From NCBI GenBank assembly GCA_001769925.1, contig MEPT01000085.1, forward strand, positions 9,087 through 21,234: a stretch of DNA of 12,148 nt, read 5' to 3'. Below the pieces are notes generated by a model. That model saw nothing but the letters and a program-made list of their open reading frames with translations. It was not told where the DNA came from and did not search any database. This document shows, piece by piece, positions 6,390-12,148 of this stretch. A program made the translations under genes and the position numbers. Position 1 is the stretch's first letter. Every line of letters starts with the position of its first letter. The DNA comes from Bdellovibrionales bacterium RBG_16_40_8 (lineage in GTDB: Bacteria > Bdellovibrionota > Bdellovibrionia > Bdellovibrionales > UBA1609).

Positions 6390-7814
6390 ATGGATGGGCG
6401 TATTCCGCCGCAAAATATTCAAGCAGAGCAATCTGTTCTTGGTGGATTGATGCTTGAACAGGACGCTTGGGATCAAGTTGCCGATCTTATTAATGATGGA
6501 GATTTTTATAAACCGGCTCACCGAATAATTTATTCATCAATTCGCGAACTTAATCGCCGTGGTCAGCCAACAGATCTTATAACTGTTTCAAATTATCTTA
6601 TGCAAACAGGACAACTCGATTCGGTAGGGGGGCCTACCTATTTGACTGAGATGATGGATCTTACCCCTTCAACAGTGAATATCAGAAGTTATGCACAAAT
6701 CGTTCGCGAAAAAAATATTTTGAGAAAAATAATTTCTACTGGAAGCTCTTTTGTCGATAAGGCTTATTCTCAGGATTTTTCTGATCTAGACAGTTTTCTT
6801 AATGAGGTTGAAAGCTCTATTTTTCATGTAGCTGAAACAAATACAAATCAAGATTTAGTTGACGCCTCTCAGTTGGTAAAAATGAGTTTAGAACATCTTG
6901 AGAAATTATATGCAAATAAGGGAGATGTAACTGGGCTTTCCTCAGGTTTTTTTGACTTAGATAAAATAACCGCTGGCTTTCAACCTGGTGAGCTTATAAT
7001 AATTGCCGCTCGCCCATCTATGGGTAAAACAGCGTTTAGCTTAAATATCGCCTTATCTGCAGCTATGCGCGAAAAAAAAACTGTTGCATATTTCTCAGTC
7101 GAGATGGGCAAAGAACAAGTTATGATGCGGTTACTTGCCAGCGAAGCGCGAATTTCTCTTACGCAACTTCGCAGTGGCAATATCGACGAGACTGCCTGGC
7201 CAAAATTAATTAATACCGCCGCTAAATTAAGTGAGTCATCTCTTTATATTGATGACACTTCTGGCATTAGCCCCTTTGATATTCGTGCTAAGGCTCGTCG
7301 CTTAAAGGCTCGCCATGGTTTAGACATGCTGATCGTGGACTACTTGCAGCTAATGTCTCTTAAGCAAAAGGTCGAAAGCCGAGAGCGTGAAGTTTCAGAA
7401 ATATCTAAAATGTTAAAGGGGTTAGCGCGTGAGCTAAAAATACCTGTTCTTGCGCTTTCACAATTAAATCGTGGGGTTGAGGGTCGTTCTGATAGACGAC
7501 CACTCTTATCTGACTTACGCGAATCTGGGTCTATTGAGCAAGACGCTGACGTAATAATGATGCTATTTCGAGAAGATTATTATGATCGAGATACCCCAGA
7601 AGTTAAGGGTCTAGCTGAAGTTATTATTGGTAAACAGCGTAACGGTCCGACTGGTACAGTAAAGCTGCGTTGGCGCCCAGAATATGGCTTATTTGACAAT
7701 AATATCGACTCTCAGATGGCCCCGCCGCCTCAACAACAACCATTTCGCTCATCAGCTTCAATTACCCCTTTGCCACCCAATCATCGGCCTAAAAATTTTG
7801 CACCCCAGTTCTAG
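6390..7814 (+). CDS. dnaB: Replicative DNA helicase
   Basis: 474-residue hexameric helicase that unwinds DNA ahead of the replication fork and recruits primase. The N-terminal domain begins with IPPQNIQAEQSVLGGLML (5-22), the classic DnaB opening. The RecA-type motor has Walker A ARPSMGKTA (207-215), the YFSVEM-x-K segment (234-241), Walker B LIVDYLQL (314-321), LALSQLNRGVE with the polar Q358 (354-364), DLRESGSIEQDADV (375-388) and the arginine-finger loop GKQRNGPTG (414-422). No intein interrupts the motor. A Pro/Gln-rich, probably disordered tail of about 35 residues (440-474) follows the conserved core. The ATG at 6390 has GGGG nine bases upstream; immediately before it lies an in-frame ATGTAA start-stop. 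Confidence 0.97.
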   Translation: MDGRIPPQNIQAEQSVLGGLMLEQDAWDQVADLINDGDFYKPAHRIIYSSIRELNRRGQPTDLITVSNYLMQTGQLDSVGGPTYLTEMMDLTPSTVNIRSYAQIVREKNILRKIISTGSSFVDKAYSQDFSDLDSFLNEVESSIFHVAETNTNQDLVDASQLVKMSLEHLEKLYANKGDVTGLSSGFFDLDKITAGFQPGELIIIAARPSMGKTAFSLNIALSAAMREKKTVAYFSVEMGKEQVMMRLLASEARISLTQLRSGNIDETAWPKLINTAAKLSESSLYIDDTSGISPFDIRAKARRLKARHGLDMLIVDYLQLMSLKQKVESREREVSEISKMLKGLARELKIPVLALSQLNRGVEGRSDRRPLLSDLRESGSIEQDADVIMMLFREDYYDRDTPEVKGLAEVIIGKQRNGPTGTVKLRWRPEYGLFDNNIDSQMAPPPQQQPFRSSASITPLPPNHRPKNFAPQF

Positions 7815-7893
7815 GGTCCAGTTTTTATTTACCTAATTGTCAGGTTTATTAACCCTTTGTTCTACTGTGTTTGTCATAAAACTAGGGGTAACG

Positions 7894-8091
7894 ATGACAG
7901 ATTCAAATATTTTAAAAAAACTTATATTAGCCTCTGGCCTACCTCACGATATAGCCCAAAAAGAAATTGAGCGTATTGCCTCTGCCTCTGGTAAAAACTC
8001 AGATAATCTAACTCTAGACGAGCTGCGTGAATTACTCGCAAATTATTTGCAAGATGTGCTTCTGAAAGCCAAGGATGAATTCTCTCTCTGA
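7894..8091 (+). CDS. Small acidic helical protein of unknown function
   Basis: 65 residues starting MTDSNILKKLILASGLPHD. The protein appears entirely helical, with a predicted acidic amphipathic C-terminal half (NLTLDELRELLANYLQDVLL) and no signal peptide, Cys or catalytic motif. I do not recognise a named family, although the regular LTLDELRELLA...LQDVLL pattern looks like a conserved, folded small protein rather than chance coding. The frame is open to a TTG at 7837, but AGGGG (7884-7888) five bases before ATG 7894 selects the shorter form. It follows dnaB by 79 bases and ends one base from the rplI stop on the other strand. Its position next to dnaB could mean a replication link, but this is only context. 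Confidence 0.65.
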   Translation: MTDSNILKKLILASGLPHDIAQKEIERIASASGKNSDNLTLDELRELLANYLQDVLLKAKDEFSL

Positions 8092-8092
8092 C

Positions 8093-8533
8093 TTATTCTT
8101 TCTCGATAACTACTGTTACTTCAGTCGTTAGGTTTTCGCCAAGATTTACTTCAATCTTGTGTTGACCTAATAACCTGATGGGCTCCATTCGTATATCTCT
8201 CTTATCTACTGAAAATCCTTTTACCTCGAGCTCACGTGAGACATCGTTCGCTGTTACCGAACCAAAAATCTTTTCTTTGTCGCCTGATACCATTTTAAAA
8301 ACCAAAGTGGTTCCAGCAATTTTCTCAAGAAGCTTTTTTCGCTCTGATACTACTTTTTTCTTTTTCAACTCAGCGGCTTTTTTCAGGTGCTCCCATGCGT
8401 GAACATTTTCTTCTGCTGCGAGAGCTGCCAGCTGTCTTGGGAAAAGATAGTTTCTTGCATAACCCTTTGATACATTAACTACATCGCCGACTTTTCCGAC
8501 ATTTTTAACATCTTTTTGTAAAATAACTTTCAT
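8093..8533 (-). CDS. rplI: 50S ribosomal protein L9
   Basis: 146 residues, close to the usual 148. The N-terminal rRNA-binding domain is clear: MKVILQKDVKNVGKVGDVVNVSKGYARNYLFP, with the family signature G-x-(2)-G-x-(4)-V-x-x-GYARN(Y/F)L(F/I)P. The Lys-rich long connecting helix (about 45-75) and the C-terminal domain (KIFGSVTANDVSRELEVKG, HKIEVNL...EVTVVIEKE) follow. L9 binds 23S rRNA domain V at the base of the L1 stalk. The ATG at 8533 has GAGAGGA about eight bases upstream. It is the last gene of the rpsF cluster and converges with the small gene at 7894-8091 with a single base between stop codons. Confidence 0.97.
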   Translation of the reverse strand: MKVILQKDVKNVGKVGDVVNVSKGYARNYLFPRQLAALAAEENVHAWEHLKKAAELKKKKVVSERKKLLEKIAGTTLVFKMVSGDKEKIFGSVTANDVSRELEVKGFSVDKRDIRMEPIRLLGQHKIEVNLGENLTTEVTVVIEKE

Positions 8534-8561
8534 AATAATTCCTCTCCGAAAAATTTAATTT

Positions 8562-9455
8562 TTATGTGCTTTTTTTTCTTATGGTTTGGGCTCTTTTTTT
8601 AAAAGACTTTCTAAAATCAATCCAGTAATCAAGTACACCGATTAACGACATAATAATTGGTAGTTGTACCACTAAAATTAATACCCATAAAAATTTCCAA
8701 AACAATGTTATTTTAAATACTTCAAAATACTTACACAATACTGCTAAACCCTGAAAAAAATAAACCACCGCGCAAATATTTAAAATATTTACCGATATTA
8801 TTTCAATCGCCTTAACTCCTGATTGGCCAAAAGTTCCTAAAAGAGAAAAAATAAAAAACCAAATCATTACATCAGTAGCTCTAAAATCTGATAATTTTTC
8901 GCGTCGAATTGATTTTATGCCACTTCTTCGTGATGCCCATCCTTCTAGCACCAAAGCTAGGCCTAACGATAAAATAATAAAAATGATCCCAAAAGATGGG
9001 ATCTGCGCAACAATGTCCTGTACATGAATATCCTTTAAAAATCCTACATTCGCCTCTTTCGCCCTATTTAATAAATCTGAAATTATCTGGCTTATTTGTC
9101 CCATGGGGCTTTTTCCGATTATGGCAAAAAATCCGTACACAACTGATGACAGAAAAAGCGCTGTAAGCAATATAGCAAACGTGGCCGACTGGCGAAGTGT
9201 GAACTCTCTTTCTTCAAATTCGGCAAAAGACCCTACAAGAAGTGTTTGCACTCCGATGATAACTCCTAGCGAGTACCACTTGAATACTATAGCCACGCTT
9301 GCGAGAGAAAGTCCGATGAGCCAGAACATCCCCTGTCCTGCGCTGTTACGAATAATACGTAGCGGCGTCGCTCCTAGAACGCCAGTCAATGCCGAGAGAA
9401 AAACGGCCCATAACGTCAAAAAGGATATTCGCATAAAACTCGATGAGTTTTGCAA
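8562..9455 (-). CDS. DUF2232-type polytopic membrane protein (TTG start)
   Basis: 297 residues with about seven to eight hydrophobic segments (roughly 9-29, 43-60, 61-78, 91-113, 153-172, 195-210, 217-240, 249-275) and a basic C-terminus. The last part, LIGVLDYWIDFRKSFKKR (271-288), and the FRATDVMIWFFIFSLLG segment (191-207) fit the DUF2232/YybS-like family, which is often found between the S6/S18 and L9 genes in Gram-positive and deltaproteobacterial genomes. Function is unknown; proposed roles in transport are unproven. The start is TTG at 9455, directly after the rpsF stop: AGGAG (9466-9462), six bases upstream and inside the rpsF coding end, supports it over the internal ATG at 9434. Translation is therefore probably coupled to rpsF. 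Confidence 0.82.
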   Translation of the reverse strand: MQNSSSFMRISFLTLWAVFLSALTGVLGATPLRIIRNSAGQGMFWLIGLSLASVAIVFKWYSLGVIIGVQTLLVGSFAEFEEREFTLRQSATFAILLTALFLSSVVYGFFAIIGKSPMGQISQIISDLLNRAKEANVGFLKDIHVQDIVAQIPSFGIIFIILSLGLALVLEGWASRRSGIKSIRREKLSDFRATDVMIWFFIFSLLGTFGQSGVKAIEIISVNILNICAVVYFFQGLAVLCKYFEVFKITLFWKFLWVLILVVQLPIIMSLIGVLDYWIDFRKSFKKRAQTIRKKST

Positions 9456-9971
9456 TTAAATCTCCTCTTGAGAGTCAGAGTCGTCGTCTTGCCCGCCTCG
9501 TTTGCCTCCGTAAGAAACTTCTCTGGGTCCACGGCTTCCCCCGCCACCAAATCCACCAGCTGCCTTGCGAGCTTGGTTTCTGGCCTCTTTTTCTTGCTCT
9601 CGTTTTAAAGAGTCTGCAAGCATAGTGTGATACTCTTCAGTATGCTGAGCCAGACTTTTTCGATCATCGAGTTTAATATGCAAATAACGCAAAACCCTTT
9701 CATCAATTCTCATAAGACGTTCAAGCTCTGCAACACAGCCGCCTTTAGCCTCAAACATAGTATGAAAATAGGTGCCAATTTTTAATTTGTTAATAGGATT
9801 AGCCATACGTCGCTTGCCCCAAGTATCAATATGGTTTACCTGGCCAGAATATTTCTTAATAGTTTCTTGATTACGTTTAAAAAATTCTTTCTGCTCTGCT
9901 TCAGTAACATCAGGGTTTAAGATAATCACTGCTTCATATTGGCGAAGCTGCGCTTCGGCTGTTATGTCCAC
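9456..9971 (-). CDS. rpsF: 30S ribosomal protein S6 with long Gly-rich and acidic tail (GTG start)
   Basis: 171 residues. The S6 ferredoxin-like core occupies about 9-101: LRQYEAVIILNPDVTEAE, then TWGKRRMANPINKLKIGTYF (50-69, family signature W-G-x-(K/R)-x-x-x-x-I-x-K) and IDERVLRYLHIKL (89-101). S6 pairs with S18 on the 30S platform. Beyond the core are a helical charged stretch (102-137), a Gly/Arg segment (139-160, GGFGGGGSRG and YGGKRGG) and an acidic end DDDSDSQEE. Typical S6 is 95-140 residues, so the tail is long. The start is GTG at 9971, with AAGGAAGG about 5-12 bases upstream; no ATG is available nearby. The gene for S18, usually next, is missing: DUF2232 starts right after the stop. 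Confidence 0.96.
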   Translation of the reverse strand: MDITAEAQLRQYEAVIILNPDVTEAEQKEFFKRNQETIKKYSGQVNHIDTWGKRRMANPINKLKIGTYFHTMFEAKGGCVAELERLMRIDERVLRYLHIKLDDRKSLAQHTEEYHTMLADSLKREQEKEARNQARKAAGGFGGGGSRGPREVSYGGKRGGQDDDSDSQEEI

Positions 9972-10110
9972 TTGGACCTTCCTTTCGGTTAAAGCCCCGC
10001 CCTATATTGGGGGAGCAAGGATATTCTTGATTTCGAGCATGGTTTAGCACGAGTCTAAAGGGAGAACAAGATTTCTTAATTATTCTATTGTTTTAAGCTA
10101 TTATATCTTT
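9972..10110. promoter_or_regulatory. Divergent promoter region and rpsF leader
   Basis: 139 bases separate rpsF (minus) from the FHA gene (plus). On the minus strand a perfect TATAAT lies at 10105-10100 (poor -35), which would give rpsF a leader of roughly 120 bases. On the plus strand TATTAT (10099-10104) overlaps it and would put transcription start at or next to the FHA ATG at 10111. Close to rpsF, bases 9994-10016 form a strong hairpin in the minus-strand transcript (GCUCC/GGGGC plus CCC/GGG, one bulged C, loop AAUAUA). GTCC-AAGT-GGAC (9977-9966) folds over the rpsF GTG start. Promoter assignments are by eye. Confidence 0.45.
9994..10016 (-). promoter_or_regulatory. GC-rich hairpin in the rpsF mRNA leader
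   Basis: In the minus-strand transcript GCUCC pairs with GGGGC and CCC with GGG, interrupted by one bulged C, with a six-base AAUAUA loop. It lies just before UUUAACCG and the rpsF ribosome binding site. Known rpsF leaders in other bacteria carry an S6:S18-binding hairpin with a conserved CCG, and a CCG is present here just downstream, but I cannot match the full consensus. An attenuator is the alternative; only three U follow. Confidence 0.45.
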
Positions 10111-10842
10111 ATGAGCTTAAGGTTAAAAATTACTTCTGGTCCTCTTCAGGGCAGAGAATATCAATTAAAGCCTGGTATTATTATTGGCCGCTCTGGTGCT
10201 GAAATTTCAATTAACGACGCTAAGATATCAGGAAGACACGCAAAAATTGAAAATGGCCCGGCCGGCGACCTCTTAATGATAGATCTTGGTTCAACTAATG
10301 GGTTACTGGTTCAAGGTAAAAAACTTACCCAAGTAAGCCTTACCCATGGATTAACTATTCGGATAGGCAACACATTCTGCGAAATTCAAAAAATGGCCCC
10401 CTCTTCAAAAATTGAAGACTCAACTCTGCCGCCATTACCAAATAAACCCCCTAAGCCGCGCGAGCCATCTGATTATTTCGCTGATTTAAATTTAGTGTTG
10501 TCAAAAAAATTAAAAAATAAAATTCGTGCCATTTTGCCCTTTAAACCTCTAGTTATTTTGCAAGTTACCCACGGGCTACAGACCGGCACAGAGTGGACCC
10601 TAGGTTATGGGCCAAGGACCTTCGGCGCTTCTGAGCTAGACCTTCATATACTTGACCCAGGAGCACCACCACATACTTTCTCTGTAGAACCACGAAATAA
10701 TCGAATTTACCTTACTACCGCACACCCACAAAAAATTCGACTTAATGGACGCGCAATTTCATCCGAAGAACTTAAAAATGGCGATGAGATTGCCGTTGCT
10801 GACACAAGAATTAAAGTGAGCTTTTCTGATGAATCCGATTAG
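10111..10842 (+). CDS. Tandem FHA-domain protein, second domain degenerate
   Basis: 243 residues, no signal peptide or membrane segment. The first FHA domain (about 3-93) is canonical: IIIGRSGAEISI (23-34) with R27, ISGRHA (39-44) with S40 and H43, and LGSTNGLLVQGK (59-70). These residues bind phosphothreonine peptides. A Pro-rich linker (about 105-120) follows. The second region (147-238) aligns to the FHA fold with WTLGYGPRTFGAS, PPHTFSVEP, IRLNGRAI and LKNGDEIAVADTRIKVSF. It has lost the phosphate-binding GR arginine (GAS instead) and the Ser of S-x-x-H, so it probably does not bind phosphothreonine. A Ser/Thr kinase partner is expected but none is in the window. No Shine-Dalgarno sequence precedes the ATG, and a -10-like TATTAT ends six bases before it, suggesting leaderless translation. 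Its end overlaps the hydrolase gene by 14 bases. Confidence 0.88.
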   Translation: MSLRLKITSGPLQGREYQLKPGIIIGRSGAEISINDAKISGRHAKIENGPAGDLLMIDLGSTNGLLVQGKKLTQVSLTHGLTIRIGNTFCEIQKMAPSSKIEDSTLPPLPNKPPKPREPSDYFADLNLVLSKKLKNKIRAILPFKPLVILQVTHGLQTGTEWTLGYGPRTFGASELDLHILDPGAPPHTFSVEPRNNRIYLTTAHPQKIRLNGRAISSEELKNGDEIAVADTRIKVSFSDESD

Positions 10843-11722
10843 CAAAAAAACTGACTATTTTAAAAGTTTTGATGGAACACGAATATATTACGAAATTCAC
10901 GGTCAAGGCGAACCGCTAGTTTTCGCTTATGGCATTGGCTGTTTAATTAATCATTGGCGTCACCAAATAAAATATTTTTCTCAGCGCTTTCAAACCATAG
11001 TGTTAGATTATCGCGCGCACCATAAAAGTGAAATGCCGGCAAATCACGAAAATCTGAAGATTGATGCTCTTGCCCGAGACTTGCACAGCCTTATGGATCA
11101 TTTGCAAATTAGTCAGGCTGGATTTCTAGGACATTCATTTGGCACGCAAGTACTTTTACGTGCATATGATATTGGGCCTCAGTATTTTCACAATCTTATT
11201 TTTGTTAACGGTTTTGCCTCAAACCCCATCGCTGGTATGTTCGGCAACGAAATTGCAGAAAAAATTTTTCGCTCTATGAAATATGGTTTTGACCTGGCCC
11301 CTGAAACACTATCATATATTTGGCAAAAATCTGTGAATAATCCACTGGCCATACAACTGACAGCACTACTCGGCGGTTTTAATATAAATTTAACCCATTT
11401 AAAAGATATTGAAATCTACCTTAAGGGTATTGCCGCAATGGATCTCGAGGCGTTTTTAGCTATGTTTCAAAGCATGATGGATTATGATGGCAGCCCTGTA
11501 TTTGATCGCATAACCGTTCCTACTCTTATAATTGGTGGTAAAAAAGACAGCGTAACCCCACAAAAACATCAAGAAGAAATGAATTTAAAAATTAGAAAAA
11601 GCCAGCTACTTCTTGTTCCGTATGGATCGCATTGCACCCAACTTGATATGCCAGATTTTGTAAATTTACGAATCGATAAATTTCTAACTTCTATAAAATA
11701 CGGGGAGGCAGCGGCCAATTAG
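10829..11722 (+). CDS. Alpha/beta-fold hydrolase
   Basis: 297-residue cytoplasmic protein with the complete alpha/beta hydrolase layout. It has strand FDGTRIYYEIHGQGEPLVF (14-32), the nucleophile elbow GHSFG (101-105, S103), a cap-like helical region (about 135-225), acid D240 in IIGGKKDSVTP, and base H268 in PYGSHCTQLDMPD. The usual D-x-RGxGxS segment is DYRAHHKS (60-67), with both glycines replaced, and the oxyanion-loop HGxG is AYGIG (33-37). Substrate cannot be named: related sequences include esterases, lactonases and haloperoxidase-like enzymes. The ATG at 10829 lies within the end of the FHA gene, so the two are translationally coupled and may act together. Confidence 0.88.
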   Translation: MNPISKKTDYFKSFDGTRIYYEIHGQGEPLVFAYGIGCLINHWRHQIKYFSQRFQTIVLDYRAHHKSEMPANHENLKIDALARDLHSLMDHLQISQAGFLGHSFGTQVLLRAYDIGPQYFHNLIFVNGFASNPIAGMFGNEIAEKIFRSMKYGFDLAPETLSYIWQKSVNNPLAIQLTALLGGFNINLTHLKDIEIYLKGIAAMDLEAFLAMFQSMMDYDGSPVFDRITVPTLIIGGKKDSVTPQKHQEEMNLKIRKSQLLLVPYGSHCTQLDMPDFVNLRIDKFLTSIKYGEAAAN

Positions 11723-11726
11723 CCGC
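11711..11726. terminator. Short hairpin over the hydrolase stop codon, possible weak terminator
   Basis: GCGGC (11711-11715), loop CAATTA and GCCGC (11722-11726) form a 5-bp GC stem spanning the TAG stop. It lies in the 24-base convergent gap's edge between the hydrolase and the minus-strand gene. No U-run follows on either strand, so intrinsic termination is doubtful. Confidence 0.25.
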
Positions 11727-11746
11727 CCCTCGTTAATAATCGATAC

Positions 11747-12148
11747 TTATTTGAATGCTACTTTTGTTATATCAAATCCATATGCGTTAACAGAGCCATC
11801 TGAAGTCAACTTTATAATCACACTATCGCCTATTACCACGGGACTAAATTCGCCGCTGTGGTCACCACTCCATTTACCGTAGGATTTTCCGCTAGCATCG
11901 GTAAATTCGATAAAATCATAACCTCTTTCTGTTTCGAATTTATCAAAATAAATTGAAACCTTTTGTGCGCCATCTACCTTTATTTCAATATCTAGTTTCA
12001 CCCCGTCTGCATATGGGTGTGATGATGAATATGTTTTATTTGTCGTCTGCCAATTATATGGGTCTTCCATATCTACCGGGGGTGTTTCGCCTGAAAGCGC
12101 ATAATACGCATCTGCTAATCCACTGCTAGCAACTTTACCGCGAATACC
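11747..12148 (-). CDS. C-terminal part of a secreted protein with CUB-like domain, probably an S8 (subtilisin-like) protease
   Basis: The frame is open from the right window edge to the TAA at 11749-11747 (133 residues seen), so the gene begins outside the window; the internal ATG at 12070 is not its start. The first visible residues, GLADAYYALSGETPP, resemble the G-x-(V/L)-x-A-x-x-AL end of subtilase catalytic domains. A beta-rich domain of about 100 residues follows: HPY near the start, then VSIYFDKFETERGYDFIEFTD, GDHSGEFSPVVIGDSVIIKL and SDGSVNAYGFDI. This CUB-like pattern (aromatic YD-x-(I/V), G-x-x-x-x-FS, SD-x-S-(V/N)-x-x-YGF) is a common C-terminal appendage of secreted proteases in predatory and soil deltaproteobacteria. 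The domain call is fair; the protease part is inference from a short stretch. Confidence 0.65.
   Translation of the reverse strand, partial: GIRGKVASSGLADAYYALSGETPPVDMEDPYNWQTTNKTYSSSHPYADGVKLDIEIKVDGAQKVSIYFDKFETERGYDFIEFTDASGKSYGKWSGDHSGEFSPVVIGDSVIIKLTSDGSVNAYGFDITKVAFK

Noticed and set aside
7837..7893. Longer N-terminus for the small gene after dnaB, from TTG 7837
   Set aside because: It would add 19 hydrophobic residues without a ribosome binding site, whereas AGGGG stands five bases before ATG 7894.
5320..8091. A phage or anti-phage island made of queE, Fis-type and dnaB genes (deazaguanine DNA modification)
   Set aside because: No dpd, queC/queD, integrase or phage gene is present; base composition looks like the neighbours, and dnaB is a full chromosomal type.
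9103..9459. 118-residue open frame on the plus strand
   Set aside because: Antisense to the DUF2232 membrane protein; no coding signal of its own.

Overview
The window is low-GC bacterial chromosome carrying mostly conserved housekeeping genes on both strands. Several features suggest the phylum Bdellovibrionota or a nearby former deltaproteobacterial lineage: a DUF2232-type membrane protein gene inside the rpsF-rplI cluster, an FHA-domain protein, an NtrC/Fis-type small regulator, and the tail of a secreted protein resembling Bdellovibrio-type S8 protease C-termini. This placement is inference from gene content; no 16S rRNA or other decisive marker is present.

Left block (1-5266, all minus strand, read right to left): ftsK (DNA translocase) > exported helical-repeat protein > small LptM/YifL-like lipoprotein > dapA > dapB > a FolK (HPPK)-like gene cut by the window edge. 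After ftsK the genes overlap or nearly touch, so they probably form one operon combining chromosome segregation, envelope and lysine/diaminopimelate (peptidoglycan precursor) functions. The FolK-like protein has lost the residues that bind catalytic magnesium.

Middle block (5320-8091, plus strand): queE (7-deazaguanine synthesis) > a Fis-type DNA-binding protein with a TTG start > a 107-base leader with mutually exclusive inverted repeats > dnaB (replicative helicase) > a 65-residue acidic protein of unknown function. It converges on the next block with a single base between stop codons.

Ribosomal block (8093-9971, minus strand): rpsF (S6, long Gly-rich/acidic tail) > DUF2232 membrane protein > rplI (L9). 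rpsR (S18), normally next to rpsF, is absent here. dnaB, often co-directional with rplI, is inverted relative to it.

Right block: a 139-base divergent region, then a plus-strand pair of tandem-FHA protein and alpha/beta hydrolase overlapping by 14 bases (10111-11722). Last is the 3' end of a minus-strand gene (11747-12148) for a secreted protein with a CUB-like C-terminal domain, probably a subtilisin-like protease.

I found no mobile element, CRISPR array, tRNA or rRNA, and no clear novel multi-gene system. The most interesting points are the degenerate HPPK, the S6 gene without S18 and with an unusual tail and leader, the FtsK motor substitutions, the structured dnaB leader, and the probably leaderless FHA gene.
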